Assembly: GCA_964503475.1 (NCBI GenBank)
Contig: CAZCZU010000018.1
Location: 1 to 48,674, forward strand
Direction: 5' to 3'
Length of the DNA: 48,674 bases
Origin: CAZCZU01 sp964503475
GTDB lineage: Bacteria; Pseudomonadota; Zetaproteobacteria; Mariprofundales; Mariprofundaceae
The position numbers and the translations under genes are program-made. Of the stretch, positions 48,576 to 48,674 are shown one piece after another. The notes under the pieces are model-generated. The model saw nothing but the letters and a program-made list of their open reading frames with translations. It had not been told where the DNA came from and ran no database searches. Within the stretch, counting starts at the first letter, position 1, and each line of letters opens with the position of its first letter.

Positions 48576-48674
48576 TCTTCAGGAGGGAAGTGATATCGGG
48601 AAACTATTCATGGACGGCATGATCCGAGTGGTATCACTGGCATCGATGTCGATCCTGCTTTTAACGCGTTAGCT

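Noticed and set aside
1..48674. CRISPR array
   Set aside because: No regularly spaced direct repeats and no cas genes were seen; the only tandem repeat is 15 bp within the sulfotransferase gene.

Overview
The window reads as a gammaproteobacterial chromosome segment of fairly high G+C: thioredoxin-2 (trxC), pcm and an rhlE helicase look like gammaproteobacterial core genes, and a tRNA-Ser(GGA) follows. The first ~1.4 kb is visibly more AT-rich, with a cut-off phage-type ORF and an ImmA/IrrE-type metallopeptidase, so it looks like the edge of a prophage or island. No genus can be fixed from the sequence alone. Layout. (1) 1-1440: phage/island edge. (2) 1477-4640: trxC, pcm, rhlE, tRNA-Ser and its terminator; a 67-bp piece containing the tRNA 3' end is duplicated between tRNA and terminator. 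(3) 4689-33275 (possibly to 34296): a ~29-kb plus-strand exopolysaccharide locus of Wzx/Wzy type: membrane-phosphate-sugar priming transferase, flippase, two O-antigen polymerase/ligase-like proteins, outer-membrane barrel, Wza-like export protein, Wzz/tyrosine kinase (BY-kinase) with PHP-type phosphatase, six glycosyltransferases, a nucleotide-sugar epimerase, and a strikingly high number of methyltransferases (four FkbM type plus four others). One VpsP-like gene is inverted inside it. At its left end sit an uncharacterised-family nucleotidyltransferase and an ABC exporter. (4) 34403-43407: a minus-strand locus that I interpret as an undescribed lasso-peptide-type RiPP system: sulfotransferase, HprK-like kinase, precursor peptide B, SGNH-like membrane protein, asparagine-synthetase-type cyclase, precursor peptide A, second HprK-like kinase, PRMT-like methyltransferase, PqqD-like recognition protein and a small HExxH protein. 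(5) 43424-46104: CobS/CobT-like AAA+ and VWA pair. (6) 46419-48432: three phage-tail-collar proteins and a small companion protein, also minus strand. The main discovery is in region 4. Two short unannotated ORFs (41291-41461 and 37354-37509) align without gaps over their leaders: both carry Q-N-x-D, P-W-x-P-P and a Gly exactly 15 residues after the Trp. Peptide B has the lasso hallmarks W-x-x-P-x-L, Thr at -2, Gly1 and Asp8, and a C-terminal Ser, the residue that HprK-like kinases phosphorylate in paeninodin-type lasso peptides. The cyclase lacks the glutaminase Cys2 and keeps the SGGLDS ATP site. The usual transglutaminase-like leader protease B2 is absent; a HExxH protein sits in its place directly after the PqqD gene. 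A third, probably decayed copy of the peptide-A core lies upstream of the SGNH gene.
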